Positions 17,795 through 27,009 of a stretch of 45,817 bases of DNA are shown here, one piece after another. A model generated the notes under the pieces. The model was not told the origin of the DNA, ran no database searches, and saw only the letters and a program-made list of their open reading frames with translations. The stretch's first letter is position 1; the number at the start of each line of letters is the position of its first letter. Origin of the DNA: Gammaproteobacteria bacterium. Its GTDB lineage: Bacteria > Pseudomonadota > Gammaproteobacteria > Pseudomonadales > Pseudohongiellaceae. The DNA lies in the NCBI GenBank assembly GCA_029244985.1, contig JAQWQD010000004.1:1-45817 (forward strand), written 5' to 3'. Both the position numbers and the translations under genes were made by a program.

Positions 17795-19684
17795 TTATAA
17801 TTCAAGATTTTCAAGGTTATTCTGAATATCAGAGTCACTCTTCAAAGTACTCATGAAGGCTTGAAATTCACTATTACCCAGATCAGCAATCATTGATTCA
17901 ACCATAGTATTCCGCTCCTCCTCTGGAATTGAATCTACTGTTCCTTCATTTACCTCGGTCAGCTCAACCAGCACAAATGTGCCGTTATCGAGTGTTAAGC
18001 TCGCCCTTTCGACACTACCTGCTGAGGGTTTTGATAAAGCAAACGCTTGATCGAGAATTTGACGATTAACCGTAAATGCATTGCGGTCTAATTGGACTTC
18101 TTCTATCCATTCTAATTCATTGTCACCCAAGATTTGATCTAGGCCCACCCCAGAGATTGCCGCAGCATTTATCTCACTACCCAATTCTTGAACTGCATCC
18201 TCTTCCATCTCAGTACGAAGGATAACGGCTATTTCAGGTTGAACCTCTTCGAGTGGTAATATAGATGCTTCGTTAAATTCGAACACCCTAAGCACGACAG
18301 ATTGCGAATCATTTATTTCAACAACATCGCTATTGTTTCCTTCAAGCAAGACATCATCTGAATAAGCAGCACTCGCAACATTTTGGTTGGAGAATATTCC
18401 GTTACCGCCAAGACGACCAAAAGCCTCGCTTTGTCGTATATTTAAGTTAAGTTCTTCCGATATAGTCTGTAAATCACCAGTTTCGAAAGCTAGATTGGAA
18501 AGATCCTGAAGTCTCTCCGCATAAATAAGTTCAACTTCTGAGCTCTTTAAATCTCTTTCAATACGGTCACGCACTTCCTCAAACGAAGCAAAAACATTCT
18601 CCGCATCTTCGGTAAGTTTTACCAAATGCACACCAAATTCTGAAACGACCGGATCCGATATTTCATCGAGGGAAAGAGCTGATAATGCTTCCTCTAATTC
18701 GGGTGGGAAGGCACTCCCATCAGTATACCCAATATCACCACCCTCTTCTGCGGAAACGGTATCACTAGATAATTCCATAGCTAAAGAAGCGAACTCTTCC
18801 CCATCTGTAATACGCTGCTGCGCCGTCGTAGCCAACTCCAATGCCGCGCTTTCTGTCAAGTCACCACCAACTTCAAATAAAATATGTGAAGCTCGTCTCT
18901 CTGAAGATCCTTCATACTGCGATCGCTCCTCTTCGTACTGCGCAATTAAATCGGCCTCATCTACCGCTAGCTCCTGCGAGATTATGTCTTTATCGAGCAA
19001 AACGTAGCGGGCGATGATGGTTTCGTCTACCGCAAACTCATCTTGATTATTCTCGTAATAAACGGCTATTTCTCCATCACTTATGGCAGTACCTAATGTT
19101 CGAGTGCCCAAAGTTATCGAGATATAGCGAAAATCCCTTGTCTGCGTCGTGAGTCGAGCAATTTTGTCTAATTCAGATTCCGTAATAAAATTTGAGCTGG
19201 TATATGCGCTAGCGACCTGAGAAAGCAACATTCTTTGTTCCAGTGACTCCCTATACATCGGAACATTTTGGCCAGTTTGCGACAAAATAGTTCTGACAGC
19301 AAAGTCTGGGTCAAAGACCCCGTTGACCTGAAAACTAGGTGTCTCTAGGATATTCCGGTCAATCTGTGAACTGGATATTGCCATGGAAGATTTTAAAACA
19401 TGTTGCCGTAGGATAACCTCTTCAATCAGCTGATTAAGAGCGATTGATTCAAGAAAGCCCTGATCAATACCTTCCAAACCACCACCTACTGAATTCACCA
19501 GAGTCTGAGTACTTTGATCCAATTGTAACTGCGTGATCTCCTCGCCATTGATTTCCGCAACAGGCGATGCCTGGATTAATCCACCAACAGTCTCCCATCC
19601 AGTAATAACAAAAATAGACGCAATTGCTCCAATGATGACCTTAGCAATTAAACCCTTAGAGTTGTCTCTCAGATCCTGCAACAT
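17795..19684 (-). CDS. ppiD: periplasmic folding chaperone PpiD (SurA-N / parvulin)
   Basis: Inner-membrane anchored chaperone near the SecYEG exit that helps newly exported proteins fold. The 629-residue protein has one N-terminal membrane helix (about residues 13-33), a SurA_N-type chaperone domain, then a parvulin domain around residues 265-365 (RRASHILFEVGG...SDTVSAEEGGDIGY...VVSEFGVHLVKL), and a second, degenerate C-terminal chaperone half. The parvulin domain keeps more of the consensus than E. coli PpiD, which is largely inactive as an isomerase. It lies downstream of hupB, as in E. coli, but a terminator separates the two, so it probably has its own promoter; TATAAT is present on the minus strand near 19788-19793. 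Confidence 0.95.
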   Translation of the reverse strand: MLQDLRDNSKGLIAKVIIGAIASIFVITGWETVGGLIQASPVAEINGEEITQLQLDQSTQTLVNSVGGGLEGIDQGFLESIALNQLIEEVILRQHVLKSSMAISSSQIDRNILETPSFQVNGVFDPDFAVRTILSQTGQNVPMYRESLEQRMLLSQVASAYTSSNFITESELDKIARLTTQTRDFRYISITLGTRTLGTAISDGEIAVYYENNQDEFAVDETIIARYVLLDKDIISQELAVDEADLIAQYEEERSQYEGSSERRASHILFEVGGDLTESAALELATTAQQRITDGEEFASLAMELSSDTVSAEEGGDIGYTDGSAFPPELEEALSALSLDEISDPVVSEFGVHLVKLTEDAENVFASFEEVRDRIERDLKSSEVELIYAERLQDLSNLAFETGDLQTISEELNLNIRQSEAFGRLGGNGIFSNQNVASAAYSDDVLLEGNNSDVVEINDSQSVVLRVFEFNEASILPLEEVQPEIAVILRTEMEEDAVQELGSEINAAAISGVGLDQILGDNELEWIEEVQLDRNAFTVNRQILDQAFALSKPSAGSVERASLTLDNGTFVLVELTEVNEGTVDSIPEEERNTMVESMIADLGNSEFQAFMSTLKSDSDIQNNLENLEL

Positions 19685-20021
19685 ATTTATTACCAGTAGT
19701 TAGAAGCTCTATAAAATTAATTATCAGAGCCGGTTCGTAGCGTGAATTTGAATTAATTCGATCGATAAAGTCTCTGAATCTTGATGGATATTATAAACGT
19801 AAAAAGGCGCATCTAAGATGCGCCCCAAATATTTTCAGTCCACAAACGCTAAAGCTTAATCCATACATTAGTTTTTTTACAAGATGTCTAGACGAACTAA
19901 AGAGTCTTTTTTAGTAAGTGGCCATCTAGTCCTCACCAACCAAGCACTTTAACTCACTAGCCTAAGTAGCAAAGTGCCTAACTTGGCGAACTGCAAGCCT
20001 CAGACGGAGCTCACACTCAGT
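19685..20021. other. hupB-ppiD intergenic region with structured RNA
   Basis: No gene is seen in these 337 bases. On the minus strand, in the order of transcription, there is a bulged hairpin formed from 19940-19986 (CCAAG and CACTTT arms), a short AT-rich stem near 19895-19915, and the terminator at 19801-19826. The region could be a long hupB 3' untranslated tail or a small RNA. Confidence 0.5.
19801..19826 (-). terminator. Rho-independent terminator after hupB
   Basis: On the minus strand GGCGCAT-CTTAG-ATGCGCC forms a 7-bp GC-rich stem (plus-strand 19806-19824) followed by TTTTT (19805-19801). It is about 200 bases past the hupB stop and 117 bases before the ppiD start, so it should separate the two transcripts. 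Confidence 0.85.
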
Positions 20022-20297
20022 TTATGTATTAACTGCGTCCTTAAGCGCTTTACCAGCTTTGAAGCTTGGTACCCGCGCTGCTTTAATTTCGATAGGTGCA
20101 CCTGTTTGGGGATTACGACCAGTCCGTGCTGCTCTATTTTTAGTAGCAAACGTACCAAAGCCTACAAGTACTACAGGATCACCTTTTTTTAATGAATCCG
20201 TAATTGCATCAATTGTTGCATCAATAGCACGCCCGGCAGCAGCTTTTGGAAGGTCCGCACTTGCAGCAACAGCTTCTATTAGTTCAGATTTATTCAC
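20022..20297 (-). CDS. hupB: DNA-binding protein HU-beta
   Basis: Small nucleoid protein that bends and compacts DNA as a dimer. The 91-residue product has the HU fold: [11 protein letters not shown], a hydrophobic second helix pair, and the beta-arm region [33 protein letters not shown] with the conserved RTGRNPQTG tip whose proline intercalates in DNA. The start codon is GTG at 20297-20295, preceded by GGGGATAAC; the opening codons GTG AAT AAA are the same as in E. coli hupB as I remember it, an unusual conserved feature. A near-consensus promoter lies 190 bases upstream, just past the lon stop. Confidence 0.97.
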   Translation of the reverse strand: MNKSELIEAVAASADLPKAAAGRAIDATIDAITDSLKKGDPVVLVGFGTFATKNRAARTGRNPQTGAPIEIKAARVPSFKAGKALKDAVNT

Positions 20298-20458
20298 GTT
20301 ATCCCCTTTTTGTTAAATTAGAAGTTATTTTTTAATCTAAGACTGTCAAAAAATTCCTGAAAAATACGCTAAAAAAATTAGTATTACAGAGTTAATAGAA
20401 TCTAGAAATTTTGAGAAGAATTTTGACCTCTGAGTTGATCTAAGTTGTTTCCCCGAAA

Positions 20459-20483
20459 GGGTCTCATGCGCCCTGTAAGACCC
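20459..20483 (-). other. 5' hairpin of the hupB leader
   Basis: GGGTCT and AGACCC (20459-20464 and 20478-20483) form a 6-bp stem with a 13-base loop. It begins at the predicted start site of the hupB promoter, so the transcript would carry a stem-loop at its extreme 5' end. Without a U-run it is a poor terminator for lon. Confidence 0.4.
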
Positions 20484-20487
20484 ATTC

Positions 20488-20517
20488 TTTATACCAAGCG
20501 CTAGAAAGCCCTGTCAA
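20488..20517 (-). promoter_or_regulatory. sigma-70 promoter of hupB
   Basis: Minus-strand TTGACA (20512-20517, perfect), an 18-base spacer and TATAAA (20488-20493, 5 of 6). It starts 17 bases beyond the lon stop, giving hupB a leader of about 185 bases. Confidence 0.7.
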
Positions 20518-20533
20518 CTGGAAACGCGCGTAA

Positions 20534-22957
20534 TTAGTGGGTATTTATATGCTCTTCATCACCAGCCGAATCAATATCTTCCTGCTTTGCTTTTTCTTTT
20601 ACTTTTGTCTTTTTCTCACCTTTCAAAGGACTAGGCTGATATTGTAAAGCATGCTCTAAAACTTCATCGATCCAACGGACAGGAAAAATTTCAAGATCCG
20701 CCTTGATATTGTCTGGGATTTCAGCCAAGTCCCTCTCGTTGTCGGCCGGAATGATTACTGTTTTAATGTTTCCGCGATGAGCTGCTAGTAATTTCTCTTT
20801 TAAGCCTCCTATTCTCAGGACCTGACCACGCAAGGTGATCTCACCGGTCATTGCCACATTCGCTTTAACAGGTATATTCGTTAAAACAGATACTAGAGCA
20901 GTGCACATGCCCACGCCTGCGCTAGGGCCATCTTTTGGTGTAGCCCCTTCGGGCACGTGGATATGCAAATCAAACTTCTCATGAAAGTTCGAGCTCAAGC
21001 CAAGTGCCGGTGCCCTGCTTCTGACAACTGTAAATGCAGCTTGAATTGACTCTTGCATTACGTCACCAAGAGAACCAGTTTTTATCGTCTTGCCTTTCCC
21101 ACCTACAGCAATAGCCTCGATGGTTAATAATTCACCACCAACTTGGGTCCAAGCTAAACCATTAACTTGCCCAATTTGATTTTCTTCTTCAGCCTTTCCA
21201 TAGTCATATTTTTGAACACCGGAATATTTCTCTAGTATTTTTGTTGTTAGCTCTACAGCCTTTTCATCTTTAACTAGAGAATTTTCTTTTACTACTTTTC
21301 GACAAACTTTTGCAATTTCACGCTCCAAACCCCGAACACCGGCCTCGCGCGTGTAATAACGCACCAGATCCCTAATCGGTGCCTCACCTATTTTCAGCTC
21401 TTCACCCTTCAACCCATTGTTTTTCTTTTGCTTAGGAACCAAATAGCGTTCAGCAATGTTTACTTTTTCATCTTCTGTATAGCCAGGAATACGTATTACT
21501 TCCATTCTATCTAGCAGAGCACCAGGAATATTCATACTGTTAGATGTGCAGATAAACATCACCTCAGATAGATCGTAATCGACCTCAAGATAATGGTCAT
21601 TAAAACTATGGTTCTGCTCAGGGTCTAAAACTTCCAGCAACGCCGACGCAGGATCTCCACGGTTGTCCATGCCCATTTTGTCGACTTCATCAAGAAGAAA
21701 CAGCGGGTTCTTAACTCCTACCTTAGAAAGTTTCTGCAGAAGCTTTCCAGGTAATGATCCTATATAGGTACGACGATGCCCTCTGATTTCAGCCTCATCT
21801 CGAACGCCGCCTAAGGCCATGCGCACAAATTTTCGATTAGTCGCTCTCGCAATTGACTCACCAAGGGAGGTTTTACCAACACCTGGCGGGCCTACCAAGC
21901 AAAGGATAGGACCTTTTAGCTTTTTTACTCGCTTCTGTACGGCCAAGTATTCAAGGATCCGCTCCTTAACTTCTTTCAGGCCGTAGTGGTCATTTTCTAA
22001 AATGTCTTCAGCTTTAGTGAGATCCATACGAACTTTCGATCGCTTCCTCCAGGGAATATTAATCATCCAGTCCAGGTAAGTGCGAACAACTGATGCCTCC
22101 GAAGACATTGGCGACATTAATTTTAATTTATTTAATTCAGAGAACGCTTTTTCTTTCGCATCTTTTGGCATTCCAGCGTCATCGATTTTTTTCTTTAATT
22201 CTTCCGCTTCGTTAGGGACATCTTCCAACTCACCCATTTCTTTCTGAATAGCCTTCATTTGCTCATTCAGATAATACTCCCGTTGGCTTTTCTCCATTTG
22301 CTTTTTAACACGACCACGTATTCGTTTTTCAACTTGAAATAAGTCTATTTCAGACTCAATCAATGCCATTAGATGTTCTATACGCGCTTGTAACGCCGCC
22401 AACTCCAGTAGGTTTTGCTTTTCCTGCAACTGCAACGACATATGGGAGGCAATAGTGTCTACCAACCTTCCAGGTTCATCGATACTTGAAATAGAGGTCA
22501 TAACTTCTGGAGGGATCTTTTTACTCATCTGAACATACTGATCAAACTGAGATAGCAAAGAGCGAATTAACAACGCCGCTTCTTTCTCAGGAATGTCTTC
22601 TGAAGCCAAGCGAGTGACGTCAGCCTTAAAATGATCTGCCTCAAATACAACGGTTTTTATTTTGGCCCTATCAATACCTTCGACAAGAACTTTAACGGTT
22701 CCATCGGGCAATCTAATCAATTGCAAGATTGTAGCTACAGTTCCTATCTCAAATAAGTCAGCTATCGCTGGCTCATCCTCTGAGGGGTTTTTTTGAGCAA
22801 CGAGTAACACCTGCTTGTCGCTCGCCATGGCAATCTCGAGCGCTTTTATGGACTTCGGACGACCCACGAATAAGGGTTGTACTATTTGGGGGTATACAAC
22901 TACATCGCGCAATGGAAGAAGGGGAATAGTTGAATTGCTAATTGCGTCCGTAGACAT
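20534..22957 (-). CDS. lon: ATP-dependent protease La (Lon)
   Basis: Homohexameric AAA+ serine protease degrading misfolded and selected regulatory proteins. The 807-residue product has the N-terminal substrate domain (about 10-210), a coiled-coil helical part, Walker A GPPGVGKTSLG, Walker B LFLLDEVDKM, the sensor and arginine finger segments, and the protease domain with catalytic S679 (KDGPSAGVGM) and K722 (GGLKEKLLAAHRG), the same numbers as E. coli. The last about 30 residues are a lysine- and glutamate-rich tail absent from E. coli Lon. A sigma-32-like promoter precedes it. It lies in the conserved order clpX-lon-hupB. Confidence 0.98.
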   Translation of the reverse strand: MSTDAISNSTIPLLPLRDVVVYPQIVQPLFVGRPKSIKALEIAMASDKQVLLVAQKNPSEDEPAIADLFEIGTVATILQLIRLPDGTVKVLVEGIDRAKIKTVVFEADHFKADVTRLASEDIPEKEAALLIRSLLSQFDQYVQMSKKIPPEVMTSISSIDEPGRLVDTIASHMSLQLQEKQNLLELAALQARIEHLMALIESEIDLFQVEKRIRGRVKKQMEKSQREYYLNEQMKAIQKEMGELEDVPNEAEELKKKIDDAGMPKDAKEKAFSELNKLKLMSPMSSEASVVRTYLDWMINIPWRKRSKVRMDLTKAEDILENDHYGLKEVKERILEYLAVQKRVKKLKGPILCLVGPPGVGKTSLGESIARATNRKFVRMALGGVRDEAEIRGHRRTYIGSLPGKLLQKLSKVGVKNPLFLLDEVDKMGMDNRGDPASALLEVLDPEQNHSFNDHYLEVDYDLSEVMFICTSNSMNIPGALLDRMEVIRIPGYTEDEKVNIAERYLVPKQKKNNGLKGEELKIGEAPIRDLVRYYTREAGVRGLEREIAKVCRKVVKENSLVKDEKAVELTTKILEKYSGVQKYDYGKAEEENQIGQVNGLAWTQVGGELLTIEAIAVGGKGKTIKTGSLGDVMQESIQAAFTVVRSRAPALGLSSNFHEKFDLHIHVPEGATPKDGPSAGVGMCTALVSVLTNIPVKANVAMTGEITLRGQVLRIGGLKEKLLAAHRGNIKTVIIPADNERDLAEIPDNIKADLEIFPVRWIDEVLEHALQYQPSPLKGEKKTKVKEKAKQEDIDSAGDEEHINTH

Positions 22958-22996
22958 GCATCGCTCTCTTGATTAAAAAAAATTCATGAGTGTAGG

Positions 22997-23022
22997 ATGG
23001 AGCCAAACCAGCAAAATTCAAG
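22997..23022 (-). promoter_or_regulatory. heat-shock (sigma-32-like) promoter of lon
   Basis: On the minus strand CTTGAA (23017-23022), a 14-base spacer and CTCCAT (22997-23002) match the sigma-32 pattern CTTGAAA-N13-15-CCCCAT at 11 of 12 core positions. The predicted start is about 30 bases before the lon ATG. No equally good match was found before clpX, clpP or tig. Confidence 0.6.
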
Positions 23023-23071
23023 GCAGATTATGCAATTTCCGACATTATTTACCGGAAACTATTTCAAGATG

Positions 23072-24358
23072 TTATTCATCTGCAGCTGACTTGCTCGGCT
23101 GCTCAATATTCTCATACATAAGCAATGGTTCAGACTCCCCTTCGATGACAGCAGAATCAATTATAACTTTACTCACCGAGTCTAAGGAGGGGATGTTGTA
23201 CATAGTATCCAGCAAGACAGCTTCCATAATAGACCTCAATCCTCGAGCCCCGGTCTTGCGCTCTCTAGCCTTCCTTGCAATAGCTGCTAAGGCATCGTCC
23301 CGAAATTGAATTTCTACGGCTTCCATCTCAAATAATTTAGCATATTGCCTAGTTAATGAATTTTTGGGTTCTCGAATTATACGCACCAGAGCATCGAGAT
23401 CTAATTCATCTAGTGTGGCAATCATTGGGAGGCGACCGACAAACTCAGGAATCAATCCGTATTTAACCAAATCCTCCGGTTCGACATCTCGAAGGGCTTC
23501 GCCTACTTTGTGCCCGTCATCCTGAGATTTCACTTCAGCTGAAAAACCTATGCCGCTTTTATCTGACCGGTCCCTAATAATTTTATCCAGGCCGGCAAAA
23601 GCACCGCCACAAATAAAAAGGATATTAGTAGTGTCAACTTGCAGAAATTCTTGTTGCGGATGTTTCCGGCCGCCTTGCGGAGGGACAGACGCAACCGTTC
23701 CTTCAATCAGCTTAAGCAAAGCCTGCTGAACACCTTCACCAGAGACATCTCTTGTTATTGAAGGATTGTCAGATTTGCGCGAAATCTTGTCTATTTCATC
23801 GATATAGACAATTCCAATCTGAGCTTTCTCAACGTCGTAATCACATTTCTGCAGGAGCTTTTGAATAATATTTTCGACGTCTTCACCGACGTATCCGGCT
23901 TCTGTTAGTGTGGTTGCATCAGCAATTGTGAAAGGCACATCAAGCAATCGAGCAAGAGTTTCTGCCAGTAGGGTCTTGCCCGTTCCTGTAGGTCCGACCA
24001 TTAATATATTGCTTTTACTAAGCTCTACATCGCCACTGACTTTGTCGTAATTTAAACGCTTGTAATGGTTATAAACTGCGACCGATAGAACTTTCTTAGC
24101 GCTTTCTTGGCCGATGACATATTCATCAAGGGTGTTTTTAATTTCTTCAGGAATTGGCAGCTTGCGCGTGGCAGTGTCCGTCTCTTTTTCCTGAATTTCT
24201 TCACGGATTATGTCGTTACACAGGTCTACACATTCATCACATACAAACACAGAAGGGCCGGCTATTAATTTACGCACCTCATGCTGGCTCTTGCCGCAAA
24301 AGGAGCAATAAAGAAGTTTTCCGTTATCGTCTCCCTTGTTGTAGCGTTCGTCTGACAT
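23072..24358 (-). CDS. clpX: ATP-dependent Clp protease ATPase subunit ClpX
   Basis: AAA+ unfoldase that feeds tagged or damaged proteins to ClpP. The 428-residue protein has an N-terminal zinc-binding domain with C18, C21, C40 and C43 (CSFC and CDEC), Walker A GPTGTGKT, Walker [12 protein letters not shown], and the IGF loop (KSGIGFSAE) that docks on ClpP. The pore-loop GYVGEDVE is present. It follows clpP by 211 bases, longer than usual, and is followed by lon after 114 bases. No sigma-32 site is obvious in the 211-base gap. Confidence 0.98.
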   Translation of the reverse strand: MSDERYNKGDDNGKLLYCSFCGKSQHEVRKLIAGPSVFVCDECVDLCNDIIREEIQEKETDTATRKLPIPEEIKNTLDEYVIGQESAKKVLSVAVYNHYKRLNYDKVSGDVELSKSNILMVGPTGTGKTLLAETLARLLDVPFTIADATTLTEAGYVGEDVENIIQKLLQKCDYDVEKAQIGIVYIDEIDKISRKSDNPSITRDVSGEGVQQALLKLIEGTVASVPPQGGRKHPQQEFLQVDTTNILFICGGAFAGLDKIIRDRSDKSGIGFSAEVKSQDDGHKVGEALRDVEPEDLVKYGLIPEFVGRLPMIATLDELDLDALVRIIREPKNSLTRQYAKLFEMEAVEIQFRDDALAAIARKARERKTGARGLRSIMEAVLLDTMYNIPSLDSVSKVIIDSAVIEGESEPLLMYENIEQPSKSAADE

Positions 24359-24569
24359 TCTTGTACCTAAAGCCTATTCAACATTCATCAATACGCTAAA
24401 AATCGAGAATTCGTTCAATTTGATAAAACAAATTCTTGTCGGCCTAGCGGACCACCAATTCTAAGTTCACTGTCTCTAACCCTTATCAATAATACCGAAG
24501 CGCCTCATTAAATATTTACAGACAATTCAAGGCTGACTATTGCCGCCAAATCTAGGGATTTCCAGGAAC

Positions 24570-25211
24570 CTAGTCGGATCCCGAATCCCCAACAACCTTA
24601 TTATCTACTCTTCTCCCAATTACTTTATCAACGAGGCCATATTCTAGGGCTTCGGCTGCACCCATGAAGTTGTCCCGCTCCGTATCTATGGCTATTGTTT
24701 CCTCGCTTTGCTCAGTATGCCCTGCTAGTAAAATATTAAGTTTCTTGCGTAACGTAATGATTTCATTAGCCTGTATTTGAATATCCGAAGCTTGACCTTG
24801 CGCGCCTCCACTGGGTTGATGAATCATCATCCGAGAATGCGGCAGTGCTAGACGCTTACCCTTGGCGCCACCAGCCAATAACAATGCCCCCATGCTGGCA
24901 GCCTGACCTATGCACATTGTGCTTACATCTGGCTGGATAAATTGCATAGTGTCATAAATAGATAAGCCTGCAGTAACCGAACCCCCTGGTGAATTGATGT
25001 ACAAATGGATATCTTTATCTGGATTTTCAGATTCAAGGAATAATAGTTGAGCCACCACTAAATTTGCCATGTGGTCTTCAACCACGCCTGTCATAAAAAT
25101 GACCCGATCTTTTAACAATCGTGAATAGATATCATAAGATCGTTCGCCTCGCGCTGTCTGTTCAACAACAACAGGCACCAAAGCTGCGCTAGGTGGCTCG
25201 AAATTTGACAT
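24570..25211 (-). CDS. clpP: ATP-dependent Clp protease proteolytic subunit ClpP
   Basis: Tetradecameric serine protease chamber working with ClpX. The catalytic serine is in [14 protein letters not shown], histidine in MMIHQPSGG, aspartate in [29 protein letters not shown] is the oxyanion segment. Two starts are possible: the ATG at 25211 gives 213 residues, close to E. coli (207) and Pseudomonas (213), with AAAGGA upstream; an upstream ATG at 25253 adds 14 residues with AGGA upstream. I prefer the shorter form. E. coli ClpP has a processed 14-residue propeptide. It lies 101 bases after tig. Confidence 0.96.
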   Translation of the reverse strand: MSNFEPPSAALVPVVVEQTARGERSYDIYSRLLKDRVIFMTGVVEDHMANLVVAQLLFLESENPDKDIHLYINSPGGSVTAGLSIYDTMQFIQPDVSTMCIGQAASMGALLLAGGAKGKRLALPHSRMMIHQPSGGAQGQASDIQIQANEIITLRKKLNILLAGHTEQSEETIAIDTERDNFMGAAEALEYGLVDKVIGRRVDNKVVGDSGSD

Positions 25212-25311
25212 AAATGGGTTTTCCTTTAAAAACATTTCAGCTAAATTGGCCATAGAGTTTAATCCTCATAGTGCCCTCACCATCAGATTGCCAGTTTGTT
25301 ACGTACAATAA

Positions 25312-26673
25312 TCAGCTTTCAGATTCTGTATTCTCTGATTCGATATCATCAACTTCAGAACTCGGTTCCTCTCGGGATTCAGGTTTAATGATTTCTTGAT
25401 AACTCACCTCTGTATCTGTCACCACTGACTCTTCAATTATGTAGTCAAATACTTGATCTTCAACGACTGCAGATTCGATTGTGGCTAATTGTTCTTTATT
25501 GCCGTAGTACCAGTTAATCACATCGTCCGGAGATTCATAAGTCGCGGCTAGCTCTTCTACGGATTCTCTCACTTTAGCAGGGTCAGCTTGCAAGTTTTGC
25601 TGTCCGATAATTTCTCCGAGCACCAAACCTAGTATAACTCTGCGATCTGCTTGTTCTTTAAAGAGCTCATCCGGAAGCATTGATGGATCAGCCCCTTGCG
25701 CGCCACCCATTTGCTGCAGTGCCTGGCTTTTTAGTTGTACTATCTCATTGCTCACTAATGACTCAGGCACAGTGACATCAACAGCAGCAATCAAGGCGTC
25801 CATCACTTTAGTTTTGAGTTTATTGCGACTGGCAGTCTTCATTTCACGCCGCATGTTGTTCGATACTTCTTCGCGAAACGCCTCTACACCACCCTCTTCA
25901 ACCCCAAAGCTTTTGTAAAACTCTTCATTGACTTCAGGCAACACCTGCTCGCTAACAGAATTCAACGTAATATCGAATTCAACGGCTGCACCAGCTAGAT
26001 CATCATTATGATATTCTGTGGGAAACTCAAGTGACAAAGTAAACTTATCGCCAGCTTTCTTCCCAATTATTCCAGCTTCAAAACCGGGAATCATTCGCTC
26101 TGAACCTAATACCAAATTAGACCCTTGAGCAGCGCCACCTTCAAATTCTTCGCCACCCTTCTTGCCAAGATAATCAATATTGGTCATATCTTGATCAGCA
26201 GCTTCACGCTCAATCACTTCCCAGGTTTGTCTTTGCTGACGGAGAGTTTCGATCATTTCATCTATGTCGGTATCGTTAATATCGGCATTAAGTCGTTCAA
26301 CTTCTAACTTAGAGAAATCTGGGAGGATAATTTCAGGATAGACTTCAAATGTTGCAACAAATTCTAAGTCTTTACCTTCCTCAATATTAGTTGGCTCAAT
26401 TTTGGGCTGTCCGGCCGGTTTTAGGCTCTCTTGATTAATTGCGTCATAATAAGTTTGGCTCATAAGCTCGCCTACTACTTCCTGGCGTACACCCTTTCCA
26501 AATTTACTTTTAATGACCTTGAAGGGAATTTTACCCTTACGAAAGCCATTCAAGCGAACTGACTTTGCTGCCTCATGGAGACGAGCATTGACTGCAGAGT
26601 CCACTTGCACACTTGGAACAGCAATAGTCATTTTTCGTTCAAGACCATCTGTGGTTTCAACAGAAACTTGCAT
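25312..26673 (-). CDS. tig: trigger factor (ribosome-associated chaperone and prolyl isomerase)
   Basis: First chaperone to meet nascent chains at the ribosome exit tunnel. The 453-residue protein has the ribosome-binding N-domain with the signature GFRKGKIPFKVIKSKFG (about residues 43-59), a FKBP-type isomerase domain (about 155-240), and a long helical C-terminal domain, ending with an acidic extension rich in E and S (about 430-453) that E. coli lacks. It begins the tig-clpP-clpX-lon series. The binding site AGAGG is placed correctly before the ATG at 26673; a perfect 18-base palindrome sits directly upstream of it. Confidence 0.96.
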   Translation of the reverse strand: MQVSVETTDGLERKMTIAVPSVQVDSAVNARLHEAAKSVRLNGFRKGKIPFKVIKSKFGKGVRQEVVGELMSQTYYDAINQESLKPAGQPKIEPTNIEEGKDLEFVATFEVYPEIILPDFSKLEVERLNADINDTDIDEMIETLRQQRQTWEVIEREAADQDMTNIDYLGKKGGEEFEGGAAQGSNLVLGSERMIPGFEAGIIGKKAGDKFTLSLEFPTEYHNDDLAGAAVEFDITLNSVSEQVLPEVNEEFYKSFGVEEGGVEAFREEVSNNMRREMKTASRNKLKTKVMDALIAAVDVTVPESLVSNEIVQLKSQALQQMGGAQGADPSMLPDELFKEQADRRVILGLVLGEIIGQQNLQADPAKVRESVEELAATYESPDDVINWYYGNKEQLATIESAVVEDQVFDYIIEESVVTDTEVSYQEIIKPESREEPSSEVDDIESENTESES

Positions 26674-27009
26674 GTATTACCTCTTTGCTCGCGAAATTAA
26701 TTTCGCGCAATATTCAATTCAACGTTGCTGAGTAATTATTAAAGACAAAATGACTCGACTCAGAGGACCGTTCAGGTGAAGCCCAGATCCTTATTACCGA
26801 AAAAACCAATAAGTTAGCTACATTTCACCCAATTCGCGGAGTGCGCGATTTTCCCATATCGAAAATGCAACTGCAATTGTTGTTAAAAGAGCCTAAAGCA
26901 TTAGTCAGAATGCATAAAGAAACAAGAATATCTGAGGTTCGGCATTAGGTTTATCGCGCTGACTCACCTACACTTTACCCAAGTAGTTTTTCCAGGAAAA
27001 ATATCATCA
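26674..27009. other. divergent intergenic region, tig / mobA
   Basis: No gene is seen. The region holds the 18-base palindrome at 26690-26707 near tig and TTTTTCC-A-GGAAAAA (26987-27001) covering the region just upstream of mobA, including its GGAAA. No clear consensus promoter was found by eye. Confidence 0.5.
26690..26707. promoter_or_regulatory. 18-bp perfect palindrome in the tig leader
   Basis: CGCGAAATTAATTTCGCG, 17 bases before the tig ATG and immediately upstream of its ribosome binding site. It could be an operator or form a hairpin near the start codon in RNA. The regulator is unknown. Confidence 0.4.
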
